In this document: one piece after another, positions 17,106 through 25,870 of the stretch
How positions within the stretch are numbered: the first letter of the stretch is position 1
Layout: each line of letters starts with the position of its first letter
DNA from: Hahellaceae bacterium
GTDB lineage: Bacteria; Pseudomonadota; Gammaproteobacteria; Pseudomonadales; Oleiphilaceae
Reading direction: 5' to 3'
DNA length: 64,000 nucleotides
Assembly: GCA_016716085.1 (NCBI GenBank)
Contig: JADJWY010000026.1
Span: 186,001-250,000 of the forward strand
Notes under the pieces: model-generated
The model's input: only the letters and a program-made list of their open reading frames with translations
What the model was told of the DNA's origin: nothing
Databases searched by the model: none
Translations under genes and position numbers: made by a program

Positions 17106-17309
17106 CACTTGCCCTTGTTATTACTGACACAGTGTGGCACCCAGTGCTATATATGAGCCACTATTTTTAGCCGCTGATTGCCGCCGCCATTGAGCAAATC
17201 CGCATCATCAGAACCCTGGGGCAGTTGTCCACCGCCGATCGGCAGACTCTGGGAAAATGATTCAGACGATTTTGAGAAGTTGACTAGAATGGGCTGTAGC
17301 CCTAGAAGT

Positions 17310-17465
17310 CGTTGCAGTACCAGAAATAGAGACCGGCAGATCAAATGCGTTGTAGGTAATTACATCACCGCCGCGTTTGCTCATGTTGCCATTGGCCGCA
17401 TAGCTGTACCGAAGGCTGTTAGCCTCGGCTACGCTGGATAGAGGCTGACTCCCTGCCTCCCAATT
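17310..17465 (-). pseudogene. Fragment of an RHS-repeat protein gene (internal piece)
   Basis: In the minus frame this stretch encodes LRYSYAANGNMSKRGGDVIT and YNAFDLPVSISG, a clear YD/RHS repeat (YxYDANGNmtsR...YNAFdlP). No other RHS repeats remain around it and the frame is lost shortly after. It is probably the inner or C-terminal part of the same gene whose 5' end survives at 17994-18182. Confidence 0.7.
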
Positions 17466-17619
17466 CCCATCAATATTGACTCTCACCATTCGAGGGCCTA
17501 AATTGCATGGAAATACGCAATTCAAGGCATTCGCACAACATTCAGGTAATGGCCATACCAGCTGAAGATAAGGCGGGGATTCGGCCCGCCGAATGAGCGC
17601 CTGATAATGAGGATTCAAC

Positions 17620-17820
17620 ATGCAGCCACAGCTAGAACACATGCTGGAAAAGCTGGAACACCTCTCACCGGAACGGCTGGCCGAGGTCGAGGACTTTATT
17701 GATTTTCTGAACCAACGGGATCAGGACAAGCGCTTGCGGCAGGATTACGCGCAAGCCTCCGAGGACAGCTTCAGCAAGGTATGGGACAACGACGACGATG
17801 CCATCTACGACACCCTATAA
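17620..17820 (+). CDS. Small antitoxin-like protein of a MazEF-type pair
   Basis: This 66-residue acidic protein has two helices (LEHMLEKLEHLSPERLAEVE and DFIDFLNQRDQDKRL), the pattern of DUF2281-like or VapB-like antitoxins, and a C-terminal acidic tail. GAGG lies eight bases before the ATG. It overlaps the toxin gene by 23 bases, the usual coupling. It looks intact, though its toxin is not. Confidence 0.7.
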   Translation: MQPQLEHMLEKLEHLSPERLAEVEDFIDFLNQRDQDKRLRQDYAQASEDSFSKVWDNDDDAIYDTL

Positions 17821-18019
17821 TTTCGGTGACGTGGTATTGGTGGGCTTTCCATTCACCAACCTGCAAGCCACCAAGCAGCGGCCCGCCGTGATCATCAGCC
17901 GCCAAAGCTATCAGCAGAACCGGCCTGACGTGATTTTGATGGCAATCACCAGTCAGGTCCGGCAACCACTGGCCACCGGCGATCCATCAATTGAAGGGAA
18001 CCAGACAACGGATCAATGA
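17798..18019 (+). pseudogene. MazF/PemK-type endoribonuclease toxin, 3'-truncated
   Basis: The first 65 or so residues (YNFGDVVLVGFPFTNLQATK, then QRPAVIISRQSY and LMAITSQV) are a normal MazF N-terminal half with the RPAVIIS strand. Complete members have about 110 residues; here similarity stops at about position 17992, where the sequence passes into the antisense of the RHS gene start. The last eight residues are therefore foreign. The second half of the fold, including conserved catalytic and dimer residues, is missing. Confidence 0.75.
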
Positions 18020-18182
18020 CTTCTGTATCAGTACCTGCGTAATTCCGCTTAGCGGAAGCACCCGATTCACTATAGAAATCGGGAATATTGGTTTCGGTGG
18101 CATTAGCCGAAATGCTAAAGAATGCAAAGGCAACAGAGGACAGCGTAAAGAGGCGATTGGAGAGAATACGGCCAGACTTCAT
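17994..18182 (-). pseudogene. 5' end of an RHS-repeat protein gene
   Basis: An ATG with AGGAGTCC upstream opens a signal peptide (MKSGRILSNRLFTLSSVAFA, ending near ANA) followed by YAGTDTEVIDPLSGSLQL, typical of the start of exported RHS/YD-repeat proteins. Similarity ends at about 17994, where truncated mazF begins on the other strand. RHS proteins normally have hundreds to thousands of residues, so this is a stub. Confidence 0.7.
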
Positions 18183-18370
18183 TTAAGGACTCCTGTCCAC
18201 TGAAATTCAAACGGGCGTATGATATTTGAGCAATGCGTGAAGCGCTATCGGCCAACCAGATTCAAGCGGGTAGTTTTACCATCGTTTACATTTGGCTTTA
18301 TAAAGAGGGCAACAGCCAATAACGTGGCGGTTAACCTTAACAGAAGAAGAGAAAAAGAAAGGAAACGAAT

Positions 18371-18447
18371 TGGTAGGACCGACCAGATTTGAACTGGTGA
18401 CCTCCACGATGTCAACGTGGCGCTCTAACCAACTGAGCTACGGTCCT
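18371..18447 (-). tRNA. tRNA-Val (anticodon GAC)
   Basis: A full 77-base cloverleaf including the encoded CCA: acceptor arm AGGACCG with CGGTCCT, anticodon arm CCACG-TTGACAT-CGTGG, T arm with GTTCAAATC. The anticodon GAC reads valine codons GUC and GUU. Confidence 0.95.
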
Positions 18448-18463
18448 GCTTCGTGAGGCGCGT

Positions 18464-18492
18464 AATTTAACAAACCTCTCAGGGGCGATCAA
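18464..18492 (-). promoter_or_regulatory. tRNA-Val promoter
   Basis: On the minus strand TTGATC (18487-18492) and TAAATT (18464-18469) are separated by 17 bases. A GC-rich discriminator (ACGCGCCTC) follows, as is common for stringently controlled stable RNA genes. The -35 overlaps the stop codon of the upstream carbonic anhydrase gene. Confidence 0.65.
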
Positions 18493-18499
18493 GCCCCTG
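18480..18499 (-). repeat. Hairpin at the 3' end of the second carbonic anhydrase gene
   Basis: CAGGGGC and GCCCCTG are perfect 7-base arms around GATCAA. It overlaps the gene's stop codon and the tRNA-Val -35. Without a following T run it is a weak terminator candidate. Confidence 0.45.
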
Positions 18500-19133
18500 G
18501 GCGGGAATAAATATAAATAGGTGAGATTTCCCCTGGTGACGAAACCGTGACATCCAGATCCTTGACGAGTCCGTCTTTCAAACCATAGATCCAGCCATGC
18601 ACCGAGAGGCTCTGACCACGACTCCAGGCATTCTGAACAATCGCGGTTGAACACACATGCCTGACCTGATGCTGAACATTAAGCTCGCACAGCCGGCGCA
18701 GGCGCTCTCTTTCATCTCCGATGCCATCCAACTCAGCCTGATGCAGGCTGTAGACATCTTTGATGTGGCGTAGCCAGTTATCAATCAAACCATTCTGAGC
18801 CGGCAGCATGGAGGCTTTTACCCCCCCGCAGCCATAATGCCCCGTGACGATGATATGTCTGACCTTCAACACTTCTACCGCAAACTGAATCACCGAGAGG
18901 CAGTTCAGATCGGTATGGACGACGACATTGGCAACGTTACGATGAACAAACACCTCACCCGGCATCACGCCAACGATTTCGTTTGCCGGAACGCGGCTAT
19001 CCGAGCACCCAATCCACAGATAGGGGGGGGCCTGCTGCTTTTCCAGCGTCGGGAAGAAGTCAGGATTTTCCTCACGGATGGCTTCCGACCACTTCCGATT
19101 GTTTTCTAACAGCCGCTTGATATCGTCACTCAC
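18489..19133 (-). CDS. Beta-class carbonic anhydrase (second copy)
   Basis: The 214-residue protein is very similar to the first copy at 568-1209: CSDSRVPANEIVG and GHYGCGGVKA carry the zinc ligands, and the DNWLRHIK and LRRLCELNV segments are shared almost exactly. The start is GTG at 19133 with GGGAAGG nine bases upstream. It sits downstream of the nucleotide-sugar epimerase on the same strand, 14 bases apart, and so is not in a nar context. The two copies may serve aerobic and anaerobic growth respectively (inference). Confidence 0.93.
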   Translation of the reverse strand: MSDDIKRLLENNRKWSEAIREENPDFFPTLEKQQAPPYLWIGCSDSRVPANEIVGVMPGEVFVHRNVANVVVHTDLNCLSVIQFAVEVLKVRHIIVTGHYGCGGVKASMLPAQNGLIDNWLRHIKDVYSLHQAELDGIGDERERLRRLCELNVQHQVRHVCSTAIVQNAWSRGQSLSVHGWIYGLKDGLVKDLDVTVSSPGEISPIYIYSRPGA

Positions 19134-19147
19134 GGTTCAGCCTTCCC

Positions 19148-20155
19148 TCAGACTTTGTAAAAGTCACGGTACCAGGCGACAAAACGCTTGATACCCTCTT
19201 CGACTGTCGTTTCCGGACGATAGCCCACATCGTCGATCAGGGCCTGAACGTCGGCATAGGTTGCCGGGACGTCGCCCGGTTGCATCGGCAACAGATTGCG
19301 CTTGGCTTTGACCCCCAAACACTCTTCCAGGATTTCAATATAACGGGACAGCTCGACCGGGTTGTTACTGCCGATGTTATAGATACGGTAGGGAACCTTG
19401 CCGGTTCCCGGATCAGGATCCAGTCCACTCCATTCGGGGTTCGCCGTCGCGACATGATCCAAGGTTCGAATCACCCCCTCTACGATGTCATCAATGTACG
19501 TAAAATCGCGTTTGTGATGACCGAAATTGAAAACATCAATCGGCTCACCCGCGAGAATTTTACGGGTAAAAATGAATAAGGCCATGTCCGGGCGACCCCA
19601 CGGGCCGTAAACCGTAAAGAAACGCAAGCCCGTGGTTGGCAGTTGGTAGAGTGAACTGTAGGTATGCGACATCAGCTCATTGGCTTTTTTGGTCGCCGCG
19701 TAAAGACTCAGGGGGTGATCCACATTGTCATGAACCGAGAACGGCATGGTTTCGTTGGCACCGTAGACTGAGCTACTGGAGGCATACACTAGGTGTTTGA
19801 CGTCATGATGGCGGCAGCCCTCCAGAATATTCATGTGGCCGATAATATTGGCCGTCATGTAGGCATGCGGATTTTCAATGGAATACCGGACCCCGGCCTG
19901 CGCCGCCAGATGCACCACACGCTCTGGCTTGTAGGTCTCAAACAGCGCCTCAACCCCTGCCCGATCAGAAATATCCAGCCGGACATCGGTGAATCGCTCC
20001 CGGCAGGTCAGACGCGCCAGACGCGCTTCCTTCAGGGAAACCTCGTAGTAGTCGTTAAGGTTATCCACCCCAATCACTTCGTCGCCCCGATCCAGCAGGC
20101 GGTGAGCCACATGGGATCCGATAAAACCCGCCGTTCCGGTAACCAGTATTCTCAT
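19148..20155 (-). CDS. NAD-dependent nucleotide-sugar epimerase (UDP-glucuronate 4-epimerase-like)
   Basis: This cytoplasmic extended SDR has 335 residues, a GTAGFIG NAD-binding loop at residue 7, the catalytic YAATK motif, and the TGLRFFTVYGPWGRPDMA segment typical of UDP-glucuronate 4-epimerases (LspL/Cap1J group). The product would be UDP-galacturonate for LPS or capsule, drawing on UDP-glucuronate that the ugd gene at 45688-47031 can supply. Substrate cannot be proven by sequence. It begins 12 bases after the stop of the outer-membrane protein gene. Confidence 0.88.
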   Translation of the reverse strand: MRILVTGTAGFIGSHVAHRLLDRGDEVIGVDNLNDYYEVSLKEARLARLTCRERFTDVRLDISDRAGVEALFETYKPERVVHLAAQAGVRYSIENPHAYMTANIIGHMNILEGCRHHDVKHLVYASSSSVYGANETMPFSVHDNVDHPLSLYAATKKANELMSHTYSSLYQLPTTGLRFFTVYGPWGRPDMALFIFTRKILAGEPIDVFNFGHHKRDFTYIDDIVEGVIRTLDHVATANPEWSGLDPDPGTGKVPYRIYNIGSNNPVELSRYIEILEECLGVKAKRNLLPMQPGDVPATYADVQALIDDVGYRPETTVEEGIKRFVAWYRDFYKV

Positions 20156-20167
20156 GTCATATCCTCA

Positions 20168-20902
20168 TCAAAAATGCAGGTTAAGGCCAACAAAGGGGCC
20201 GCGCACGGCATACTCGGCATCGACGCCGTCCAGCTTGTCAAAATTCAGACGCAGTTCGCGCCATCCGGCCTCAAAGCCGAGTAATTTAATGTCGTAGGAA
20301 ATTTTAGCGGTCGCATCAAGACCGGAGTTATCGCCCACGTTCGTGCCTGCCACGCTGGCATACAGCCCCAATCCGGTTAAAGGCAGATCAGCACCCACCC
20401 CCACATACAGCATGGGCAGGGTTTCTTCGATGTCTAACTGAGTGGTTCGAACGCCACCGGCCGTAGCGCCCTGCAGGCTGAACTCACCCGTGACAAACTT
20501 GGCCTGAACGCCCAGATCCAGTGAAACAACGTTATCGAGCAGCTCCCAATAGGCGGTCAGGTCGGCCTGGGTCAAATCCAGAGTCGATGTGGTTGCGCCA
20601 TCAAAAGCGATGCCCCGGAAAGACTCTCTCAACACGCCTTCACTGTCCTGACTCAAGCCGACGTAACCCAGACGCACAGCGGGTATCAGCGGAATCGGGT
20701 GCTCAAAAGAGACATAGGCACTGGCATAGTTTTCATCAGCAAAGCCCAGTTCAGCGTTCAGATCAATAGGTTCCGGGCCAGACTGCACCGTGCCTTTAAA
20801 ATCACCGTTCCAGCCCGATACTCCCGCGCGGAGCCCCACGACATCCGCTGCGGCGGAAGATGCCATCACCACACTCGCAACAACCAAACCCCATTTTTTC
20901 AT
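20168..20902 (-). CDS. Outer-membrane beta-barrel protein (TIGR04219-like)
   Basis: The 244-residue protein has a signal peptide (MKKWGLVVASVVMASSAAA, cut near ADV), alternating hydrophobic strands and a terminal Phe (VGLNLHF), all marks of an outer-membrane barrel. The VVGLRAGVSGWNGDFKGTV start and GFEAGWRELRLNFDKLDG end resemble the TIGR04219 family, whose role is unknown. The ATG at 20902 is chosen over an upstream in-frame start since it begins the signal peptide. Confidence 0.8.
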   Translation of the reverse strand: MKKWGLVVASVVMASSAAADVVGLRAGVSGWNGDFKGTVQSGPEPIDLNAELGFADENYASAYVSFEHPIPLIPAVRLGYVGLSQDSEGVLRESFRGIAFDGATTSTLDLTQADLTAYWELLDNVVSLDLGVQAKFVTGEFSLQGATAGGVRTTQLDIEETLPMLYVGVGADLPLTGLGLYASVAGTNVGDNSGLDATAKISYDIKLLGFEAGWRELRLNFDKLDGVDAEYAVRGPFVGLNLHF

Positions 20903-20944
20903 GTATGCTCGCTCTGCAAAGATTAAGAAGAATAAACGCAACAT

Positions 20945-21655
20945 TTAAAGTGGAACGCCCAACCGTTTACCAACTTCCAGATAAAACTCGATGACATTCC
21001 CAAGATCCTGACGAAAACGATCCTTATCCATTTTCTCCCCCGTCGCTTTGTCCCAAATTCGACAACCGTCCGGTGAGAACTCGTCACCCAGGTAGATACG
21101 CCCTTCTGACACCCCAAATTCCAGTTTGTAGTCCACCAGGGTCATCCCGGCCGCATCAAACATACGACTCAGAACCGTGTTGACCTTCAGGGTCTGGGCT
21201 TTCATTTCAGCTAATTGGGCCTCGGTCGCCCAGCCAAAGGTCAGCGCATGGGAATCATTGATAAAGGGGTCGTGTAATTCATCATTTTTCAGAAACAGCT
21301 CATAGGTCGGTGGCACCAGCGCCTGTCCCTCTTTGATGCCCAGGCGACGACACAGACTCCCGGCGGCCCGATTGCGCACCACACATTCCACCGGGATCAT
21401 GTCGAGCTTCATTACGAGGCTGTTGTTCGCATCCAGCATGGATTTCAAATGTACCGGAATCCCTTCTGCGGCCAGTTTTTCCATGACATAGGCATTAATG
21501 CGGTTATTGACCTCACCTTTGCGATCCAGGCTCGCCTTTTTGGCGCCATCAAAGGCCGAGGTGTCATTGCGAAATTCCATGATATAGAGTGAAGGATCGT
21601 CTGTTTTGTATACAGACTTAGCCTTCCCCTGGTACAGCAAATCGCCCTTTTTCAT
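20945..21655 (-). CDS. purC: SAICAR synthetase (purine synthesis)
   Basis: PurC joins aspartate to CAIR with ATP to form SAICAR, the seventh or eighth step of purine synthesis. The 236-residue length fits the monofunctional bacterial enzyme. Clear motifs are YQGKAKSVY, ATP-loop residues, VVRNRAAGSL and LGDEFSPDGCRIWD. GGAG lies eight bases before the ATG. It is 19 bases downstream of bamC, in the order dapA-bamC-purC common in Pseudomonas-like genomes. Confidence 0.97.
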   Translation of the reverse strand: MKKGDLLYQGKAKSVYKTDDPSLYIMEFRNDTSAFDGAKKASLDRKGEVNNRINAYVMEKLAAEGIPVHLKSMLDANNSLVMKLDMIPVECVVRNRAAGSLCRRLGIKEGQALVPPTYELFLKNDELHDPFINDSHALTFGWATEAQLAEMKAQTLKVNTVLSRMFDAAGMTLVDYKLEFGVSEGRIYLGDEFSPDGCRIWDKATGEKMDKDRFRQDLGNVIEFYLEVGKRLGVPL

Positions 21656-21674
21656 GTTCAGTCTCCGATAATGG

Positions 21675-22697
21675 TCAGGAAAGATTTTCGAGAATTCGGT
21701 TCAGCAGCAGCACGTTGTCCTGCGAGTCTGAGATTTCGCCAGCGGGATCTGCCTGAACCCGCACACCACTGGTATCCTGCTTGAGCAGACGGATGCGGAA
21801 GTTGTACTGGTCAGACAGCACGCCATCATCCTTGCTTCCCGTCAGCCAGTCCCACCAGCCTGGTTCGCTATTCTCCTCTCCCGGCAGATAATGCACAAAA
21901 TATTCGCCCTGGGTTTGATCCAGGTCGACCAGCTTGACTTTGCCAGCATTCAAGGCCTGCCCAACCGCGACCCAGGCCCGCTCGTAGGGCAGATCCAGCA
22001 GCAAATAGGGAGGACTCACGTCGGCCATGACCTCGGCGCGTGTCGGTCCAGACAAATTCTGGGCAGCCAGCGAATAACTTTCCAGTACGTTCTGATTGTC
22101 CGCCAGATAGGTCATCACGTCATCAAGAATGGACTTCGCCAGAGTCTGATCCTCGACCAGAGGATAAATGATACGAACCCGTACTTCGGTCGTGCTGCGC
22201 CGAATACCCTGGACGACGGTTGTTTCAACCAAGGGATTGCGCTCCGGATCCAGTCCCCAGGCGTTTGCCAGCTCCCGCCCCTTGAGCGAATTGTTGTCAA
22301 GGCGACAGACCAGGCGCCCATCCGCGGAACTCTGCTGCTCCAGAAAAGCGCCTTTTTCCTGCCAGTATCGCGTCACCGCTGGCCAGATTCGCCCGGGAGG
22401 TTCGGTCGCGGATAACCAGACATCCGATCCGGCTGTTTTAATCGCGAACTGATCCTGCAGCAACTCAGCACCGGGCACGGGTGGCGGTGGAACCTTGAAC
22501 TCACCCGTGGCGACAAAGGCTTTCTGCGAGCGAGGCACGGGGAAACGATCGACAATGGCATCTTCGCGAATCCACTCCGGCTTTTTGAGCGGAGGGGTTC
22601 GCGTTTCAAACTGATAACGATCGGAGCGGTCTGGAATGACGCCACACCCGCCCAGCGCTGCCACCACGGCCAGCATGACGCAATATGCTTTAACCAA
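21675..22697 (-). CDS. bamC: Outer-membrane assembly lipoprotein BamC
   Basis: BamC is a lipoprotein of the BAM complex that inserts beta-barrels in the outer membrane. The 340-residue protein has a lipobox LGGC (Cys18), the flexible N-terminal segment (PDRSDRYQFE) that binds BamD, and two helix-grip domains. The start is probably TTG at 22697, since AGGGGG lies seven bases upstream, whereas the later Met at residue 8 has no ribosome site and would shorten the signal peptide. It starts directly after the dapA stop. Confidence 0.9.
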   Translation of the reverse strand: MVKAYCVMLAVVAALGGCGVIPDRSDRYQFETRTPPLKKPEWIREDAIVDRFPVPRSQKAFVATGEFKVPPPPVPGAELLQDQFAIKTAGSDVWLSATEPPGRIWPAVTRYWQEKGAFLEQQSSADGRLVCRLDNNSLKGRELANAWGLDPERNPLVETTVVQGIRRSTTEVRVRIIYPLVEDQTLAKSILDDVMTYLADNQNVLESYSLAAQNLSGPTRAEVMADVSPPYLLLDLPYERAWVAVGQALNAGKVKLVDLDQTQGEYFVHYLPGEENSEPGWWDWLTGSKDDGVLSDQYNFRIRLLKQDTSGVRVQADPAGEISDSQDNVLLLNRILENLS

Positions 22698-22698
22698 C

Positions 22699-23580
22699 CT
22701 AGCCCCCTACCAGTTCACATGCACGCAAAGCGGCAAGCAACTCGCCACGACGACCTTCACTCAGGGGCGTTAGCGGAAGGCGAATGCCGCGCCCGATCAA
22801 CCCCATTTCGTGCAATGCCCACTTCACCGGAATGGGGTTAGACTCAATGAACAAGGCCCGGTGCAGTGGCATCATCGCGTCCTGAAGCGTCCGCGCATGC
22901 CCGGCATTGCCTTGCAAGGCCGCCTGACAGGCCTGAGCCATCTGGCGTATCGCAACATTCGCCGTAACCGAAATATTGCCTCGGGCGCCAGATAGCATCA
23001 ATTCGATGGCGGTGAGGTCATCGCCCGAGTAGATTGCGAAATGCTGTGGCGCACGGGCGATCAGCTCACGCCCCCGCGCAAGATCACCGGTCGCATCCTT
23101 GATGCCGATCACATTCGGAATTTCAGCCAGTCGCAGCGCCGTCTCATTACTCATGTCGCAGGCCGTGCGCCCGGGCACGTTGTAGAGAATTTGCGGGATC
23201 TCCACTGATTCCGCGATCTTACGGAAATGCAGCCACAAGCCTTCCTGGGTTGGCTTGTTGTAATAGGGCGTCACCAATAAACAGGCATCTGCACCGAGAT
23301 CCTTCGCCTTTTGTGTCAGGTAAAGGGCTTCACTGGTGGAGTTCGCCCCGGTTCCGGCGATAACCGGTATCTTTCCGGCCACGGTATCCACCACCCGTTT
23401 GATGACTGCTTCGTGCTCATCAAAATCCAGTGTGGCTGACTCGCCCGTGGTTCCGACAGCGACGATGGCCCCTGTTCCCAGTTCAATATGCAAACCCAGC
23501 AGCTTGTCCAGAGCGGGCCAATCAATTGTGCCCTCTTCGGTCATGGGGGTTACCAGTGCAACAATGCTGCCCTGAATCAT
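22699..23580 (-). CDS. dapA: 4-hydroxy-tetrahydrodipicolinate synthase
   Basis: DapA condenses pyruvate with aspartate semialdehyde, the first committed step to lysine and diaminopimelate. The 293 residues match the family. Visible are GSIVALVTPM, the GTTGES loop, YYNKPTQEG with VPGRTACDMS, and the Schiff-base lysine in GIKDATGD. The ATG at 23580 has GGAGAG at good spacing; an in-frame codon six positions upstream is not needed. It is first in the leftward dapA-bamC-purC group and divergent from gcvR. Confidence 0.97.
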   Translation of the reverse strand: MIQGSIVALVTPMTEEGTIDWPALDKLLGLHIELGTGAIVAVGTTGESATLDFDEHEAVIKRVVDTVAGKIPVIAGTGANSTSEALYLTQKAKDLGADACLLVTPYYNKPTQEGLWLHFRKIAESVEIPQILYNVPGRTACDMSNETALRLAEIPNVIGIKDATGDLARGRELIARAPQHFAIYSGDDLTAIELMLSGARGNISVTANVAIRQMAQACQAALQGNAGHARTLQDAMMPLHRALFIESNPIPVKWALHEMGLIGRGIRLPLTPLSEGRRGELLAALRACELVGG

Positions 23581-23728
23581 TCCGGCTCTCCAATTCAATC
23601 AGACCCGATATGGTAATTGCAGCGCGGTCGCATCACAAGCAGTAGAATACTTGACAGGCCCACACCAGCCAGAGACCATGGACGTTCCTCTGAATTACCC
23701 ACCTTGTATGGATGTTATGGACGTCACG

Positions 23729-24259
23729 ATGAAGAAAGATAACCATCTGGTTGTGTCAGCACTGGGCGAAGACCGTCCAGGGATTGTCAACGAACTGGCC
23801 AAATGCTGTGCTGACTATCAATGCAACATCGTGGACAGCCGGATGACCCTGCTCGGCGGCGAGTTCGCGATTGTCATGATGCTGTCCGGCCCCTGGGACG
23901 CCATCGCCAAGCTTGAATCCGCACTTCCCCAGGTCGCCCGCAAGCTGGATTTGCTGATGCACATCAAGCAAACCAGTCAGCGTGGCGTGGCACGGACGAT
24001 TACCTATTCCGTGAATGTTGTATCGATGGATCACCCAGGCATCGTGCATGAGATCGCCAACTTCTTTTCCCTGCGCCGCATCAACATTGAAGACCTGCAA
24101 ACCAGCACTTACTGTGCGCCACACACAGGTACCCAGATGTTCAATCTGACCATGACCATCAACCTGCCAACTGATACCCACCTGGCCACTCTGCGCGAGG
24201 ACTTTATGATTTTCTGTGATGATCGCAATCTGGACGCAATGATCGAACCGGTGCGTTGA
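23729..24259 (+). CDS. gcvR: Glycine cleavage system regulator with two ACT domains
   Basis: The 176-residue protein has two ACT domains (HLVVSALGEDRPGIVNELAK near the N-terminus, and YSVNVVSMDHPGIVHEIANF from about residue 90), as in GcvR. In E. coli GcvR binds GcvA and glycine to repress the glycine cleavage operon. The start is uncertain: ATG at 23729 aligns best with the family, but Mets at 23708 and 23717 and a TTG at 23651 are possible and none has a clear ribosome site. It is followed by bcp 55 bases later. Confidence 0.85.
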   Translation: MKKDNHLVVSALGEDRPGIVNELAKCCADYQCNIVDSRMTLLGGEFAIVMMLSGPWDAIAKLESALPQVARKLDLLMHIKQTSQRGVARTITYSVNVVSMDHPGIVHEIANFFSLRRINIEDLQTSTYCAPHTGTQMFNLTMTINLPTDTHLATLREDFMIFCDDRNLDAMIEPVR

Positions 24260-24314
24260 GACGTATTTGATCAGACAGGCAAACGCCTGCCAGACCACTT
24301 AACCAGGAGGCCCC

Positions 24315-24782
24315 ATGCCCGAACTGAACCACGCCGTGAGCGACGTTGAATTCAAAGCCACTCCCGATCAGCACTGCGCGCTCTCTGATTTTAAAGGCCG
24401 GAAACTCGTTCTTTATTTTTACCCGAAAGACAACACCCCTGGCTGTACAACCGAGGGACAGGATTTCGCCACCCACTTCGCCGCCTTTGAAAAAGCTAAC
24501 ACGGTGATTTTTGGCGTGTCCAAAGACAGCCTCAAGTCCCACCAGAACTTCAAAGCGAAATACGACTTCCCCTTTGAATTGATTACGGACAAGGATGAAA
24601 CGCTCTGCAAACTGTTTGATGTCATTCGAGAGAAATCGATGTACGGAAAAACCTATCTGGGTGTCGACCGATCAACCTTCCTGATCGATGAAAAGGGCAT
24701 CCTGCGTCAGGAATGGCGCAGCGTCAAAGTCAAAGGTCATGTCGAGGAAGTTCTCGCTGCAGCCCAGGCCCTGCCCCGATAA
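24315..24782 (+). CDS. bcp: Thioredoxin-dependent peroxiredoxin (Bcp/PrxQ)
   Basis: This 155-residue cytoplasmic peroxidase reduces hydrogen peroxide and organic hydroperoxides using thioredoxin. The peroxidatic Cys is in FYPKDNTPGCTTEG (about residue 46). The PrxQ resolving Cys five residues later is absent here (TEGQD), so this is a 1-Cys-like or alternative Bcp form; another Cys occurs in ETLCKLFDV. AGGAGG sits before the ATG. It follows gcvR, as in Pseudomonas. Confidence 0.95.
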   Translation: MPELNHAVSDVEFKATPDQHCALSDFKGRKLVLYFYPKDNTPGCTTEGQDFATHFAAFEKANTVIFGVSKDSLKSHQNFKAKYDFPFELITDKDETLCKLFDVIREKSMYGKTYLGVDRSTFLIDEKGILRQEWRSVKVKGHVEEVLAAAQALPR

Positions 24783-24808
24783 TTAACCGCACACTGCGCG
24801 ACCGGGCC

Positions 24809-25870
24809 TTAGGGCTCGGTGTGATGCGTCGTCGGCCAGGCCGAGAAAATGGCCTTGAAAAGCGTTGCCAGCGGAATGGCAAAAAACACCCCCCAGAGTC
24901 CCCACAAGCCCCCAAACAACAGGACACTGACGATAATAATAATGGGGTGAAGATTAACAACCTCTGAAAACAACAAGGGGACCAGCACGTTCCCATCCAG
25001 CGCCTGGATGATGCCGTAAATCGTCATCAGCCAAATGAACTCAGACCCCCAACCCCACTGAATGAGTCCAACCATGACAACCGGAACCGTCACCACGGCA
25101 GCACCGATAAAAGGGATCACAACTGAAAGCCCATTGAGAAATCCCAACAGCGCTGCGTACTCAACTCCCAGCCACATGAAGGATGTCCAGGTAACTACAC
25201 CCACCAACAGAATCTCGACCACTTTGCCACGAATATAGTTCGCGAACTGCAGATTCGACTCGCTCCAGATTTGCTTCATCAGACTTCGTTCTGCCGGAAG
25301 GATGGCGGTGAGTGACCGTATGATCAGCTCCCGATCCTTCAGGAGCATAAACACCAGAATCGGAACCAGAACGGTATAGATCAGAATAGTCACCAGTACC
25401 GGAATACTGGAGAGTGAAAATGACAACAGCCACTGGGTCATGGATGACGCTTCGGTCGCCAGCTCCCGCGAGATATTGACGACGGTCTCTTGTGAGACGA
25501 ATTGGGGATACTGCTCCGGCAACTGTTTCAGGTAATCCTGAATGCTGCTGAGCAATAAAGGCACTTGTTTAATCAAAGAGGTCAACTGCGCAACGACCAG
25601 GGGCATCAGGAAAAACAGAAACCCCAGAGTCAGGCCGACAAATAAAAGAAATACGACCGTCACCGCTCCGAGATGAGGAACCCCCAGGCGCCCAACGCGG
25701 TAAACCAGACCCTGCAGGATATAGGCGATGACGATGCTGGCCAGCAGCGGCGACAGCATTGCGCCCAGATAGCGAAGGGCCAGAAAGCTGCCGATGACCA
25801 GCAGCAGCAGTATGACCGCTTCTTCATTCGAGAAGTACTTGCGGAACCAACCCTTGAAAATATTTAACAT
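24809..25870 (-). CDS. AI-2E family transporter (PerM-like)
   Basis: The 353-residue inner-membrane protein has about eight hydrophobic helices and the family features: paired N-terminal helices (LLLLVIGSFLALRYL and LASIVIAYILQGL), a soluble loop around residues 90-140, and the C-terminal PLLFSEVVNLHPIIIIVSVL and GGLWGLWGVFFAIPLA segments. Family members include TqsA and sodium/proton exporters, so the substrate is open. Its first codons overlap the end of the tusA-like gene. Confidence 0.9.
   Translation of the reverse strand: MLNIFKGWFRKYFSNEEAVILLLLVIGSFLALRYLGAMLSPLLASIVIAYILQGLVYRVGRLGVPHLGAVTVVFLLFVGLTLGFLFFLMPLVVAQLTSLIKQVPLLLSSIQDYLKQLPEQYPQFVSQETVVNISRELATEASSMTQWLLSFSLSSIPVLVTILIYTVLVPILVFMLLKDRELIIRSLTAILPAERSLMKQIWSESNLQFANYIRGKVVEILLVGVVTWTSFMWLGVEYAALLGFLNGLSVVIPFIGAAVVTVPVVMVGLIQWGWGSEFIWLMTIYGIIQALDGNVLVPLLFSEVVNLHPIIIIVSVLLFGGLWGLWGVFFAIPLATLFKAIFSAWPTTHHTEP

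Noticed and set aside
24802..24819. Terminator between bcp and perM
   Set aside because: A 7-pair hairpin exists but neither side has a T run and it lies partly inside the perM-like gene.
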